Source: a virus
Length of the DNA: 59,936 nucleotides
Reading direction: 5' to 3' (one strand)
IMG/VR virus record: IMGVR_UViG_3300042876_000735
Coordinates: 1 to 59,936 of that record
A program made the translations under genes and the position numbers. Position 1 is the first letter of the stretch. Each line of letters opens with the position of its first letter. The notes beneath the pieces are model-generated. The model ran no database searches and was not told the DNA's origin. It saw nothing but the letters and a program-made list of their open reading frames with translations. Shown here piece after piece: positions 8,397 to 18,500 of the stretch.

Positions 8397-10759
8397 TTAA
8401 TTCAAAAAGGTTCTATTACTTATAGCAATATTTTTGAGCTTTCCAACGGGATATACGAGCTGATTACTATTACTTGGTTGCATCATTGTGAAGTTAGACG
8501 CCCTTATTAAACAACTGTGTTCTATTACTGTTTATTTAGTTTCTGATATACGATTCAAGTAAATCATAGTGTTCTATTACAGTATCATGCACACCACTAT
8601 TTTGTATGGATATACGATATTAGTAAATCATAACGTTCTATTACTCTTTATCGAAAGATAACTTTTTATTTTTGGTATACGTATTCTATTACAGTAGATA
8701 ATTTATTGACACACTTAGTTAGTAAATACGATCTTATAAAACAATAAGGTTCTATTACTATAACGAGTGGCCTGGATCCTCAGGATCTATCACTAATTCT
8801 CTGATTCGGTTACAAAATGTAACCACCTGAAACTGTTAAGGACTATTATTATAAATTCCTTCGATGATTAAAGATTGTGCAAACAGTAGAACACCGTGTA
8901 AAACAACTCTATTACGCTCAATAATTAATTGATTTATTATGTTTATCCACAGAAATTGTGGATAACTATTACTTTTTATTTTTCTAATATGTGAATCTAT
9001 TACCACGATGAATTACAAATATGATTCTTTTACTACAAAGACGCTAAAGCTAGGATTCTATTACTTTATAGCTATTACTATTTGGTTATGGAGTTGTTAG
9101 GTTCTATTACTCATACGCAAGAATTTTTCAAATATATTACAGTATACAACCTTTAAAAAAGATAAAGTTCTATTACACAACTATTTTATTAATTTTCTAT
9201 TACACCCAAGCATTTCTATTACCTAGTTATTTAATTAGTAGTGCAGAATTTTGGTATACGACCCTATAAAATCATAACATTCTATTACTCATTTTAGTGT
9301 CCTTAATAAAAAACATGCGCGAGCTATACAACCTTGTAAAAGAATAAGGATCTATTATTTAATACAGAGATATTTTGGGTATATTACATTATGATTCAAA
9401 AACATTCTATTACTTTAAAAGTACTCGACTGTAAGATTCTATTATGCAGAAAAACTCTTAAGATAAAAACGTTCTATTATCCCCAGTTGTTCGGAAGTCC
9501 TTGTAATCTCTATTACTACATTCTTAATGAGATTCTATTACTAAACTAACTAAGTGTGTCCTTCTTAAATTATAAAGTTCTATTACATAACTGATTTTAT
9601 TGGTTTCTATTATCTAGAAGCTTCTTTTGTCTGGAAACTTATTAAATTATAACGTTCTATTACTCATACGATACCATCAAGTTCAAATCTTTTGATATAC
9701 GATCTTATAAAGACATAAGTTTCTATTACTCCTAATTGATAATAATGAGCGTCTATATCGATTTACGACCTTGTTAAATCATAGATTTCTATTACTTACA
9801 GAATGGAAAAAATGTCCCCGCTGCTGGTATACGATCTTGTTAAATCGTAGTTTTCTATTACAATCAAAACCAAACTGAGTTCGCTTCTGTACTATACGAT
9901 CACGATCTATTACTGGAGCGGCTTAAGAACTATTACTCTACAGTAAAATCACTTGAACTTCTTTTGCTATACGATTTTATTAACTCATAACATTCTATTA
10001 CTGAGACACTACCAGACACTACCCCTATTACTGATCAAGCAAGTGAACTTACTGCCTTTATGATATAGAATCTTATGTTTTAATAATGTTCTATTACAAG
10101 AGATGAGCAAAATAAGGTTCTATTACTGACAAAAAGTAGTCGGATGCCCAATATGGGGTAGACAAACTTATAAAATTATAGGTTTCTATTACAACAAATC
10201 CAAACACACTCTTTTTAGGTAAATGACCATTAAAAACAACTAGTCTCTATTACAGAAAATATCTCAAACAAAATAACGTTCTATTACCACACAAAAGAGA
10301 TACCTATTTTAATACACGGTATACGACCTTCTAATTTAATAACGTTCTATTACATTACGTCAAAGGATTTAGAATCATTGGGTTTCTATTACTCTCTAAT
10401 AGATTCTGTGCGAAGTATATTGGGGGGGCGACCTTATTAAACAATAAAATTCTATTACTTAAGCCAGAGATCTTCTTGTGAAGCTTTAGGATATACGATC
10501 TTGTGATTCGTTAACGTTCTATTACTCATGGCTAGATATTAAGGTATACAACCTTATAAAATCATAACATTCTATTACTTGTACAGCATGTTATAATATA
10601 TGAAAGATGTTATACGACCTTATAAAATCATAGACTTCTATTACCAAACTCAGATATGGTATATGATCTTATAAAATTATAATGTTCTATTATTTCTTGA
10701 CGAGGATCCAGCTCTCTTTCTTTGGAATACAACCTTATGATTTAAAAAGGTTCTATTAC
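8354..10759 (+). CRISPR. Degenerate type II-C-like CRISPR array
   Basis: More than 50 copies of the motif TTCTATTAC (with variants) recur at steps that cluster at about 66 and about 30 bases. Nineteen units carry a full 36-nt repeat: GRTATAC, a 10-nt middle close to GAYCTTATAA, AATCAT, then a 13-nt end close to AACGTTCTATTAC. Full repeats lie at 8545, 8609, 8723, 9141, 9253, 9323, 9694, 9760, 9826, 9966, 10062, 10157, 10318, 10423, 10490, 10543, 10609, 10658 and 10724. Twelve of these follow exactly 30 nt of unique sequence. Other repeats are shortened to 19-31 nt by loss of the middle or 5' part, or to about 10 nt. Some spacers are only 13, 16 or 17 nt. The + strand repeat pairs with the tracrRNA-like gene at 18812. 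Repeats this degenerate, with no cas1 or cas2, argue against active spacer acquisition. An alternative reading as Rep iterons is considered and judged weaker. Confidence 0.8.
8943..8965. promoter_or_regulatory. Paired inverted DnaA boxes (probable origin element)
   Basis: TTATCCACA at 8943-8951 and TGTGGATAA at 8957-8965 are perfect DnaA boxes in inverted orientation, 5 bases apart. DnaA boxes of this form recruit the host initiator at plasmid and chromosomal origins. They lie inside AT-rich array DNA and 2.9 kb before the probable rep gene. This supports an origin here, although only one pair is seen. Confidence 0.6.
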
Positions 10760-10839
10760 TCAGGATGCGTTTGAATATAAAATTTTGGTGGCATTTTTCC
10801 TGTCGCCCTCTCCCATTGGAGTTCGCTTAACAAGCAGAT

Positions 10840-10877
10840 GCCGTAGCCACAGACGGCCTGATTATTTTTGTATTTCT
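10840..10877 (+). terminator. Possible terminator after the array
   Basis: GCCGT (10840-10844) can pair with ACGGC (10853-10857), with CAG and CTG as outer arms. T-rich DNA follows. It lies 80 bases after the last array unit, in the direction of crRNA transcription. The remaining gap to 10980 is AT-rich with a short ATTAAC/GTTAAT inverted repeat and no gene. Confidence 0.4.
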
Positions 10878-10980
10878 TTTTTAACTATGTGATCCAACCA
10901 GTTATAGAAAACAACAACAACTATAACGAAACTTATATTATTAACTTAACGTTGTTAATATACCGTTTACTTTTATTTAA

Positions 10981-11535
10981 TCAATCGGTATTTTGGCTAG
11001 CGTTGATTTCCTGCCACACCTTTTTAATCTCTCTCACTCGGACAGGACTCATCACTAATATTTTCGAGATCTTTTGAGCAGTAAACCCTTCATCTAACAA
11101 TCTCATCACTTCAGATATGTTGTTTAATGTTTTTTCAGTAGGACCCTTCGGGCGACCACATGGTATTTTTTTCTGCCCAATTTTACGGTGATGCTCGACA
11201 TGGCTAACGAGTAAATCACAAAACTTTGGGAGTAAGTTGATTACTTCTTCTTCTTCTGGTTTTACGTTCAAGAAGGAGAGAGTTGCACCTCGTTTTACTA
11301 TGCGGCGGATGAACTTAAAGAAAATAGTTAAGTTATAGGGCATGCTGTTGAAATCGTGCAACACTACCTTATCATGTTTTTCAATAAATTTTATCATATC
11401 AAAAAACTGTTTTTTGGTAGTCTGCTTAGGGCAGAAATCTGCATACAACAAGTCGCATCCAGCCAATGTTAACGCGGTTTTTGCATTGTTGAACGCCTCT
11501 TCGTTCCACCGTTCCCAAACATATCCAATCTTCAT
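10981..11535 (-). CDS. Serine-recombinase-like protein without catalytic residues
   Basis: 184 residues. The N-terminal 95 residues follow the resolvase fold (IGYV at 3-6, AGCDLLYAD near 30, a strand KVVLHD and a helix before RGATLSFLN). The catalytic Ser of the IGYVRVS motif is replaced (IGYVWERW) and the Arg-rich active-site motif LDRLxRS reads HDFNSMPYN. The C-terminal part keeps GRPKG and a helix-turn-helix (about 150-178). I infer a DNA-binding protein that cannot recombine, perhaps a regulator of the adjacent replication region. An intact relative is at 56030. GGGG upstream serves as the ribosome site. Confidence 0.65.
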   Translation of the reverse strand: MKIGYVWERWNEEAFNNAKTALTLAGCDLLYADFCPKQTTKKQFFDMIKFIEKHDKVVLHDFNSMPYNLTIFFKFIRRIVKRGATLSFLNVKPEEEEVINLLPKFCDLLVSHVEHHRKIGQKKIPCGRPKGPTEKTLNNISEVMRLLDEGFTAQKISKILVMSPVRVREIKKVWQEINASQNTD

Positions 11536-11740
11536 ATTATTATGCCCCTAGTTAAAAAAAACATATTAGCTATGCAAACAGTGATTGACAAGGAATCATA
11601 GCAACGATAGAGTTTTTGAATACCTTTAAGAGAATTACACCTCATATAAGAAGGTTTTAAAAAACAATAAAAAAAGATTTAATAAAAGACATAGCTGGGA
11701 CGCCGTTTAATATGCAAAACACTTTTAGAATTTCAATAAG

Positions 11741-11843
11741 AGAAAAAAAAGAGGACTTTTTCAAGTCCCCTACTGTTTTGAATTCTATCTGGTCCGCCAA
11801 GATTTTGAAAGAATCAATAACCCCCAGAGAAGGGAGGTCTATC
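11741..11843 (-). ncRNA. Predicted antisense (countertranscript) RNA over the rep leader
   Basis: On the minus strand TTGCGC (11878-11873), a 17-bp spacer and TATTAT (11855-11850) form a plausible sigma70 promoter inside the start of rep. The transcript would begin near 11843 and cover the rep ribosome site. It would end at the hairpin GGACTT/AAGTCC (11768-11753) followed by eight T (minus strand, down to 11741). A transcript of about 100 nt complementary to a rep leader is the classic plasmid copy-number control. The rest of the 11536-11845 gap has no other clear element. Confidence 0.5.
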
Positions 11844-11845
11844 AA

Positions 11846-12943
11846 ATGAATAATATCCCCAAATGTAATTACGCGCAACAGAAAAAGTTTAAGTGGTTTC
11901 AGTCCGAAATCTTAACTGACTCAAACCTCACTACTTCTCAGAAGGAAATCCTAGTATTTTTACAACTGATTCAAATCGGTGGGATAGTCCCTTTGTGTTC
12001 TTTGATTTCTCGGTGGTCACAAAAACCCAATAGTTCTAAGGTTATTCCTCCTTCTCAGCTTAAGGTACATCTGCGCTTTCTTGAGAAAGGTGGCTATATC
12101 AAACGGCTTAAAGAGTATAAAAAATATACAGCCATAGAGGTGTTGTATAATAATCACAGTGATAAAAAAATCACTTATGTAGATGCAACAATTCCTAAAG
12201 ACATCACACTCTCAATGTCAGATATCTATAACTTCTGTGTTCGTCAAACTCTCGAAACCAAAGAACGCTCTTGGCAGTCGTATATGTCAGTTAAAATAGG
12301 TCAGTCTCGTAACACTTTCGCGAAGTATACAAAGCGTTTACAGATTCATGGTTATCTGGATCGCTCCTCCGTAAAATTCAAAGATTACCGAATTAACCGT
12401 TATTCAATTAATAAGAACTACTTACTTTTGTTTAAACGTAAAGCCACGGTTTATAAGGCTCAAACGCAAAAGGATGATTTTTGTGCACATGTTTTTTTAA
12501 TTAACATTAAAAATAAAACCTTAAAGAGTTACCAAAAAGATTTTTCAGAAAAAGAGAGGTTTTCTTGGAATCTCCCAGGGTACAAGAAGGGCTTAGCAGA
12601 GAAGTTCTCCAGGATGAAAGATCCCGAAATTAGGTTCATGCGAAAATACGTTCGATCTATCCTAGAAAAACGAGGAGTGCTGCCGCGAGTTTACAACTTC
12701 GACAGCTTGTTCGATAAGCTGCTGTTTGATCGGCTGCCCAAAAACGAGAAGATCTTGTTCGAGAATGTCTTTCATTTCTGCTCGTATCTCGCTGGAATGA
12801 TGACAAATCTGGTCAACGGATCAAAGAAAAAAGATTTTGTGAACGTGAATATTCCCAAGTTAGCTGCCCCATTTATGCCGCTGCTGAAGAAAACTTGTTT
12901 ACAACATACTGCTCCTCCCTTAAGATGGGATGACCAGTATTAA
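11846..12943 (+). CDS. Probable replication initiator (winged-helix protein)
   Basis: 365 residues, basic. The N-terminal region (about 10-115) and the next (about 120-200) each look like a winged-helix unit (LKVHLRFLEKGGYIKRLKEYKKYTAIEVLY; SRNTFAKYTKRLQIHGYLDRS). This two-domain layout recalls plasmid Rep proteins. The C-terminal third is helical and basic. GGGAGG lies 7 bases before the ATG, inside the region covered by the predicted antisense RNA. With DnaA boxes nearby and no phage polymerase, a Rep role is the best reading. No Rep family can be named, and a transcription regulator is the alternative. Confidence 0.5.
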   Translation: MNNIPKCNYAQQKKFKWFQSEILTDSNLTTSQKEILVFLQLIQIGGIVPLCSLISRWSQKPNSSKVIPPSQLKVHLRFLEKGGYIKRLKEYKKYTAIEVLYNNHSDKKITYVDATIPKDITLSMSDIYNFCVRQTLETKERSWQSYMSVKIGQSRNTFAKYTKRLQIHGYLDRSSVKFKDYRINRYSINKNYLLLFKRKATVYKAQTQKDDFCAHVFLINIKNKTLKSYQKDFSEKERFSWNLPGYKKGLAEKFSRMKDPEIRFMRKYVRSILEKRGVLPRVYNFDSLFDKLLFDRLPKNEKILFENVFHFCSYLAGMMTNLVNGSKKKDFVNVNIPKLAAPFMPLLKKTCLQHTAPPLRWDDQY

Positions 12944-13000
12944 AACCAATCGGTTTAGTTTTAATGCTCTCAAGTAAATTGCTAGAAAAAGAAAAACAAA

Positions 13001-13321
13001 ATGCAAGAACACTTACTTCAACTCGTTATGATTGGTCGAGTTTACGAAGCACCATTCAAATCCTACGGGCAAGATCAAACCTGTTTCTTTAATATCCCTG
13101 TTTGCGTAGACCAGAAAAGCGGGGTGCCTGCCCGAATCACTGTTACGTGTAAAATGGATAATGCACATCAATTTATGGACTTTACTCCGAAAATAGACGA
13201 TATAATCGGAGTAAAGTCTGACATGGTGATGACTGAAAACAACATTAAGAACGGTCCTCTGGTTCCTCAGGGTATTTTATCCAACCCCGAAAAACACAAA
13301 GTGAGAAAAATTGATGTTTGA
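13001..13321 (+). CDS. Small OB-fold-like protein (SSB or PriB type)
   Basis: 106 residues. LLQLVMIGRVYEAP, followed by CFFNIPVCV and ITVTCKM, has the strand spacing of an SSB/PriB OB-fold, but there is no acidic SSB tip. It lies 57 bases after rep and overlaps the next gene by 8 bases. This suggests a helper of replication restart or ssDNA handling. The assignment rests on pattern only. Confidence 0.4.
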   Translation: MQEHLLQLVMIGRVYEAPFKSYGQDQTCFFNIPVCVDQKSGVPARITVTCKMDNAHQFMDFTPKIDDIIGVKSDMVMTENNIKNGPLVPQGILSNPEKHKVRKIDV

Positions 13322-13772
13322 GGATATCATCGAAGTCTTAGCGAAGAACCCAGATATGACGACTCGATCTGTCGATAGTTTAATCGAACGTATTGGTGAG
13401 ATAACCATACTTAAAGACTTACTCGTACGACATGGAACAACTACTCAAAAAAGACACGGTAAAGTTTTGTTCTTCAAATTCTTCTTTAAAGACAAACATT
13501 TATGTCGGTTGAACTTCATTTTCCCAATAGAAAAGAGTGGAATGCTCTTCAAGCTATGGCGCATTAATCCAAAAGCTCCAATCTCTACTAAAGATCTCAT
13601 GACCGCAAAACATTGGAAACTTTACAAGATGATGAAAGAGCTTGGTGAAAAAATTATTGAAAAAAAATCAGAACATTACGAAGGATGCGTCTATCCAATC
13701 GTTGAGAAAAGGCTAGATGGCTCCATTGTTTTTAGTACCTATCGTCTTCAGAAGATTGTCTGTCCCCGTTAG
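13314..13772 (+). CDS. Hypothetical protein of the replication operon
   Basis: 152 residues, basic, not recognised. It starts within the 3' end of the OB-fold gene (ATG 13314), which suggests coupled translation. It has a helical N-terminus, a Phe/Lys-rich middle (KVLFFKFFFKDKHLC) and a helical Lys-rich part. The 3' end overlaps the terL 3' end on the other strand by 41 bases. Function unknown. Confidence 0.65.
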   Translation: MFEDIIEVLAKNPDMTTRSVDSLIERIGEITILKDLLVRHGTTTQKRHGKVLFFKFFFKDKHLCRLNFIFPIEKSGMLFKLWRINPKAPISTKDLMTAKHWKLYKMMKELGEKIIEKKSEHYEGCVYPIVEKRLDGSIVFSTYRLQKIVCPR

Positions 13773-15477
13773 TGGGTATAGGGATCCTTATATCATCGGT
13801 ATAATCTGTTGTAGAATATTCGTCCCGAAGCTTCTCCACCATGCTTGAAAAGTTCTTATGCTGGAATTCATCATTCGTTTGAATAAAGTTATGGGTTGTT
13901 AAGTAATCCACAGTCATCGAAAACGTATCCACAATATCTCTAGCAGCTTCTACGTTGTGAGGGAAGTTACAACAGGCTTTGATAAATCGATCTGCAATAG
14001 AATGAGGCCTAGACATATCATATCGGTCTGGCATTACCCAGATTCTACCAGACTCAACCATTGGAGTTGTTAAACGAGCACGCAAGACTTTACCATCCTC
14101 ATTCTTACCGTACATGCGGGTTCCTAAACGCGGAGGAATATAGGGGAGGGCATTTATACTTAACTTGCGCAAATGCTGCACCAGAGATAACCCGTTTGCC
14201 TTACCTTCAATTAATAAAATATCTACAGGAGCATGCCCGTGGTGTGGTTGGGTTTTATCAGTATCATGAATGTTGTAGTATAAGCGTGCGATCATTTTTG
14301 CTAACTCGTTCCACTCTTCTTTGCCATGCCAAGAGTTTAAGAACATTAAATTATGAACGCCATCTTTCTTGAATACTCCCCAAGATGTACAGGCAGAATA
14401 ACTCGCAGTCGCCGTAACGGTGATGGCTGTATCCCAACTCTGTATAACGAAATCAAACTTCGGAGGCATTGGATGAGGCCAGATCTTAAACCAGTCTCGG
14501 CTGAAGACTCCACCTTTATCTGGAACTGGTAAACACTGATAAAGCGAAGAAAACTTAACCGCACTCATCGTCTTTTTAGTTCTCTCTACTTCACGCTTAG
14601 AATATCTGTGAGGGTTAATATATTCGCCATCTTCTGTCCTAGGATCTTGCCAGAATATCTTGTTAGATCCTGGTAAATATGTCACACATTTTCTAGAAGA
14701 GTCGTATTCAAACGGCATTTCAACGCTAATTAAATCATCAAACCCCTTAGATTTAATATGCGAATAAAAATCATTAGAAGCTACCCGGTGCTGGTTCACC
14801 ACAAATATAGTTTTTTCTGGGTCATTTTGACGGTGAATAAACACGTTATCAAACAGTTCATTCGTGTGATCCAGTAAGCTTGGTTTATCTGCGTCTACGA
14901 TATTGTTGGGGTCATCGAACATAATTATAGTTCCACCTTGACCCGTGTTGTGTCCCTCTAGGCTGTTTGCAATTCGTTCACCTGAAAGATTATTAGCTGT
15001 TTTGTGTTTGTTTGTTTCGATCAAGAAGAACATATCCCCAAACACTTGTTGGAAAGGTTCACTCATGATTAAGCGTTGCATGTACGCGTTGTCACGCTTT
15101 GCAACTTGATCAGAATAAGAGGTCGCTAAAATACGTTCTTTTGGGTTATTTATCCATGTCCAAGCGGGCCACATGACATTAATGAAGGTAGACTTAGCTT
15201 CACGTGGTGGGGCAGTAAACAGAAAGAATTTATACCATCTATGATAGAGGGCATACAGATGCTCTTTAAGTGCATCAAATGTGTAGCCAGGAATCAGTGG
15301 TGTAGAAGTACTCGCATAAGGCCAGAAATCTTTATAAAAAAGACCAAGATCTTTTTGATATGTTTCTCGTAATTCTAAGATAATAGGTTCAACTGCACCA
15401 TTTAATAGTCGGTCGATCCCGTTATAGGTCGACTTGAGGCGTTTAACCTCTTTGTTGAGGGTATAAAGAAGGGACAT
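13732..15477 (-). CDS. terL: Terminase large subunit
   Basis: 581 residues. The ATPase domain has a Walker A variant APPREAKST at about 89-97, a coupling motif region with ATSYSDQVAKRDN, and the Walker B IIMFDDPN. The C-terminal RNase H-like nuclease begins with VIQSWDTA, whose Asp is a metal ligand, and continues with DILLIEGKANG. It pumps DNA into the prohead and cuts it. Its leader carries the AT-rich TTAATAATAATAAC element shared by late genes (15481-15510). A terminator separates it from cas9. No small terminase is recognised; the HTH protein at 36172 is a candidate. Confidence 0.93.
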   Translation of the reverse strand: MSLLYTLNKEVKRLKSTYNGIDRLLNGAVEPIILELRETYQKDLGLFYKDFWPYASTSTPLIPGYTFDALKEHLYALYHRWYKFFLFTAPPREAKSTFINVMWPAWTWINNPKERILATSYSDQVAKRDNAYMQRLIMSEPFQQVFGDMFFLIETNKHKTANNLSGERIANSLEGHNTGQGGTIIMFDDPNNIVDADKPSLLDHTNELFDNVFIHRQNDPEKTIFVVNQHRVASNDFYSHIKSKGFDDLISVEMPFEYDSSRKCVTYLPGSNKIFWQDPRTEDGEYINPHRYSKREVERTKKTMSAVKFSSLYQCLPVPDKGGVFSRDWFKIWPHPMPPKFDFVIQSWDTAITVTATASYSACTSWGVFKKDGVHNLMFLNSWHGKEEWNELAKMIARLYYNIHDTDKTQPHHGHAPVDILLIEGKANGLSLVQHLRKLSINALPYIPPRLGTRMYGKNEDGKVLRARLTTPMVESGRIWVMPDRYDMSRPHSIADRFIKACCNFPHNVEAARDIVDTFSMTVDYLTTHNFIQTNDEFQHKNFSSMVEKLRDEYSTTDYTDDIRIPIPTNGDRQSSEDDRY

Positions 15478-15525
15478 ACATTTTTGTTATTATTATTAAT
15501 TAAATTGATTGTATTCGATTTAAAT

Positions 15526-15553
15526 GAAAAAAAACAGGGGGCTTACACCCCCA
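15526..15553 (-). terminator. Intrinsic terminator of cas9
   Basis: On the minus strand TTGGGGG, a 6-base loop and CCCCCTG form a stem followed by eight T. It lies 36 bases after the cas9 stop and before terL, so cas9 is a single-gene transcript. Confidence 0.85.
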
Positions 15554-15588
15554 ATAACTTTTTGTTTGATATTATGAACTTTTTAGGC

Positions 15589-18500
15589 TCATGAGCGTAC
15601 TTTAACTCGTTTTTGATTTAAAGTAAATGGGACACGTTTAGGAGCCGTTACAAAAGTTTTCTGTCCAAAAATAGAGTAGTTCTCGATTTGGATATGCGAG
15701 AATGACGGCATCGAAAACGTTTTATCCTCATAGTAGAAGCTTTCTTCGACTCCATCCTCGTAGACTTTCTTTGTAATGTTCTTCATCATGATTGCTGAAT
15801 TCGAGCGGTTGATCGTGTTAAAAAAGCCCTCTACCACCGTTTTGAAATTACCCTTCTCATCCATTTTCTTAAGAATAATCTTACAGTTCTTAAAGAGCGA
15901 TCCTTTGAACTCAAACGATGAATCTAATGGTGCAACATGGCGTCCATCAATGATGATATTTGGTAAACGGTTTTTAATGGCATCCATCGCATATATAGGA
16001 CAAATATACAGTTTGAAATCTTTCGAAAAGACATCTACTCGGACTAGATCTCCATTAGCCGCTACACCATTGGATTTAAAGATACCACTTCGCATATCAA
16101 TGAAGATCTCAACCCCGTAAATCCTAACTGGCATGTTAAATTTACCAGGAACAAATATTGGATCGATAAACGCTTTTTCACCTTTGTCGTTATGGGCTTC
16201 TAACCGAGCTTTGATTTCCGCAACAATTGGAACCATTTTCGGATGATCAGCTGCCACAATCTTATCAATATGAAGAAGTCTTAAGTTTTCCAATCTAACG
16301 AATTGGCGAACCTTGTTTTCTTTGTTTTCACACAACTCAGGATCAAGAACAAAGTTTTCATGTTCTTCGTAGATCTCTTTCATAATAGGTGGTAAGCGAT
16401 ATAAGGTTTCACCATGAAGCTCACCTTTAACCTTAGCGCAAATCATTCGGTTTAATTTAGCCTTAGATAATGCCTCTTTAATTTTATCTGCAAAGCTTAA
16501 AAATGGCATCGGAACAGACTCAAGTTGCTCATCAGCTTTTAAGGCGTTCGAAATATTTTCTACTATATTACGAGAAGCATATGTCAATAAAATTGCTTCT
16601 AAAATCTTCTCAGTAGAATCAATTTTCTCACCATCACCATCCACAGCTTGAATATCATGTAGATTCCAAAAACTCTTTAAAGATGAAAGGAGTTGTTTCG
16701 GGATTGCGTGCACTCGATTCTTGTCGAATAAATATTGAGTTAAGTGCTCTTTGAACCGTTTATTAATATAACGAGAGTCGTTTATATGGCGGCTCTTGAG
16801 CTCTTCTTCGTTAATCTCTTCACATAATAATTTTTCGATCTTGCGCTTTCGAATCTGTTTATCTTCATACATTTTGTTGAGCTCGCTTACGAAACCTTTC
16901 CAATAATCATCGTTATCTTTAGAGATCTCATAGAGCGTCTTATTCTTCTTTTTAGCTAAAACCTCTGCATATACCAAAGCTTTGTTGTCAAAAGAATCGT
17001 CAAACGAACGAGAGTATGGAATGATATGTGTGACTGCAACTTTGTTACTAATTAACAAATTTTCTGGGATTGGTTTGTTTGTAAATAAGCACTTCTTATT
17101 TTGAAGTAACCACAGCTTACCTTTTGTAATAAAATGGTCGGAAACATTTTCAATGCCAAGCTGTAAGAATATCTCGCGGACTTCATCGTTAATCTGTTGA
17201 TTAACTTTGTTCCGACTTACCATTTTTCTACGGTCAGACATAGACTTACCCAGTTCTTTTGAAGAAGTAATAAAAACATCATCAATTGGATATTCATTCA
17301 TAATTGAATTCAAAAGTTTACGTGCTTCGGCGTTCACCCTATCTACTACTGGGTTCTTTGTCGATTCAAACGGTGGGAGCTTTTTAACATGGGCTGAGGT
17401 TAATTCATTCTTAAAATATTCTTCATAGATATCTCGATAAGTATAACCTTCTTGTAGGTGTTGGATAAAAAAGTTCATCGCTTTAATTGAGAGAGAAGAC
17501 GTGCCAGAAAATTGAGTTAACGCTGATAGTTTTTCAACAATGTCGAAAAGATCTTCTCTTTGTCCGTGGATACACCCAAACTCCTCAAACAAAGAAATGA
17601 TCTTTTCTCTCAGATCATCATAATCAAAAATGAATGACAAAAGAAAGATTAATTTATCGTAAAATTGAATCGCCACGGCATTATCTAAAATTTGATCTGG
17701 ATGTTTCTTATCGAGAGGGAACTTAAAATCAGGAATAGAATTCACAATAGGCTGCAACGCATGGAATGATGAGAACTCAAAAAACGCAGAGCTAGTGCCA
17801 TTCTCCTCTAGATTTATTTTGTATTCCTCAGTTATTTTTAATATTTTTCTCAAGCGATTCCAGCTCACCTTCTTTACTTGGAAAACATCAAATATGATAG
17901 TTCTTACATGCTCAAGGGTGATTTGAAACTCTTCATAGCTGGGTTTATACCGTACGATACGTAGCGAGTTAATCTTCTGTAGGAGGTTAAAAATATTTGT
18001 GGTGAAAGAGTGTTTTGGGGCTCTCTTTTCTTCTGGATAAATGGAACAGTTACCAATCATCTGTTCGACAGCTTTGAGGGGACGCTGCCAAAACAAGATT
18101 GATTTAATTTTTTCAGCAGATTCTGGTGTTAAAAAATCAGACTTTAAATTTAGTTGTGAACTTACAATTTGATCATATTCATTTATGAGCATTTCGCGTG
18201 TTGGGAATGATATAAAGTTTCCATTACGGTTACGCTTAATGGGGTTGTTTTTTAAGTATTCTGCATAAGTACGCGCAGATGATTGAGAGAGTTGTTCTTT
18301 TGTTTTATTCATTAAATCTAAAAACAAACCCTTCTTGTCGTCATCTTCATTATTTAGACGATTAGATGAATAACCACGTGTGTTAGAAATGTGACACACG
18401 ACAGATGCAAACTCAGATATGGTAAGTTTTTCGTCTAATGCTTTGACACGAACATTCCATGCATCACGCATCAATCCAGCAAAAAGGGGAGACTCTTTAA

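Noticed and set aside
9817-9828. 12-base GC-rich match to the tail gene at 49038
   Set aside because: Matches of this length are expected many times by chance, and three of the bases belong to the repeat.
10050-10062. 13-base match of a spacer end to the capsid gene (21850-21862)
   Set aside because: Several 13-base matches between the array and the genome are expected by chance, so this one is not evidence of targeting.
8354-10759. The array read as Rep iterons or simple promoter repeats
   Set aside because: Iterons are usually about 18-22 bp and evenly spaced. Here the spacing of 66 (36 plus 30), the unique 30-nt inserts and the repeat's pairing with an RNA next to cas9 fit CRISPR better. 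A double use near the DnaA boxes cannot be excluded.
10868-11077. 69-codon frame overlapping the dead resolvase gene
   Set aside because: AT-rich shadow with no ribosome site. The minus-strand gene has clear protein similarity.
11657-11878. 73-codon leftward frame opposite the rep leader
   Set aside because: It spans the terminator hairpin and lacks a clear ribosome site. An antisense RNA explains the strand better.
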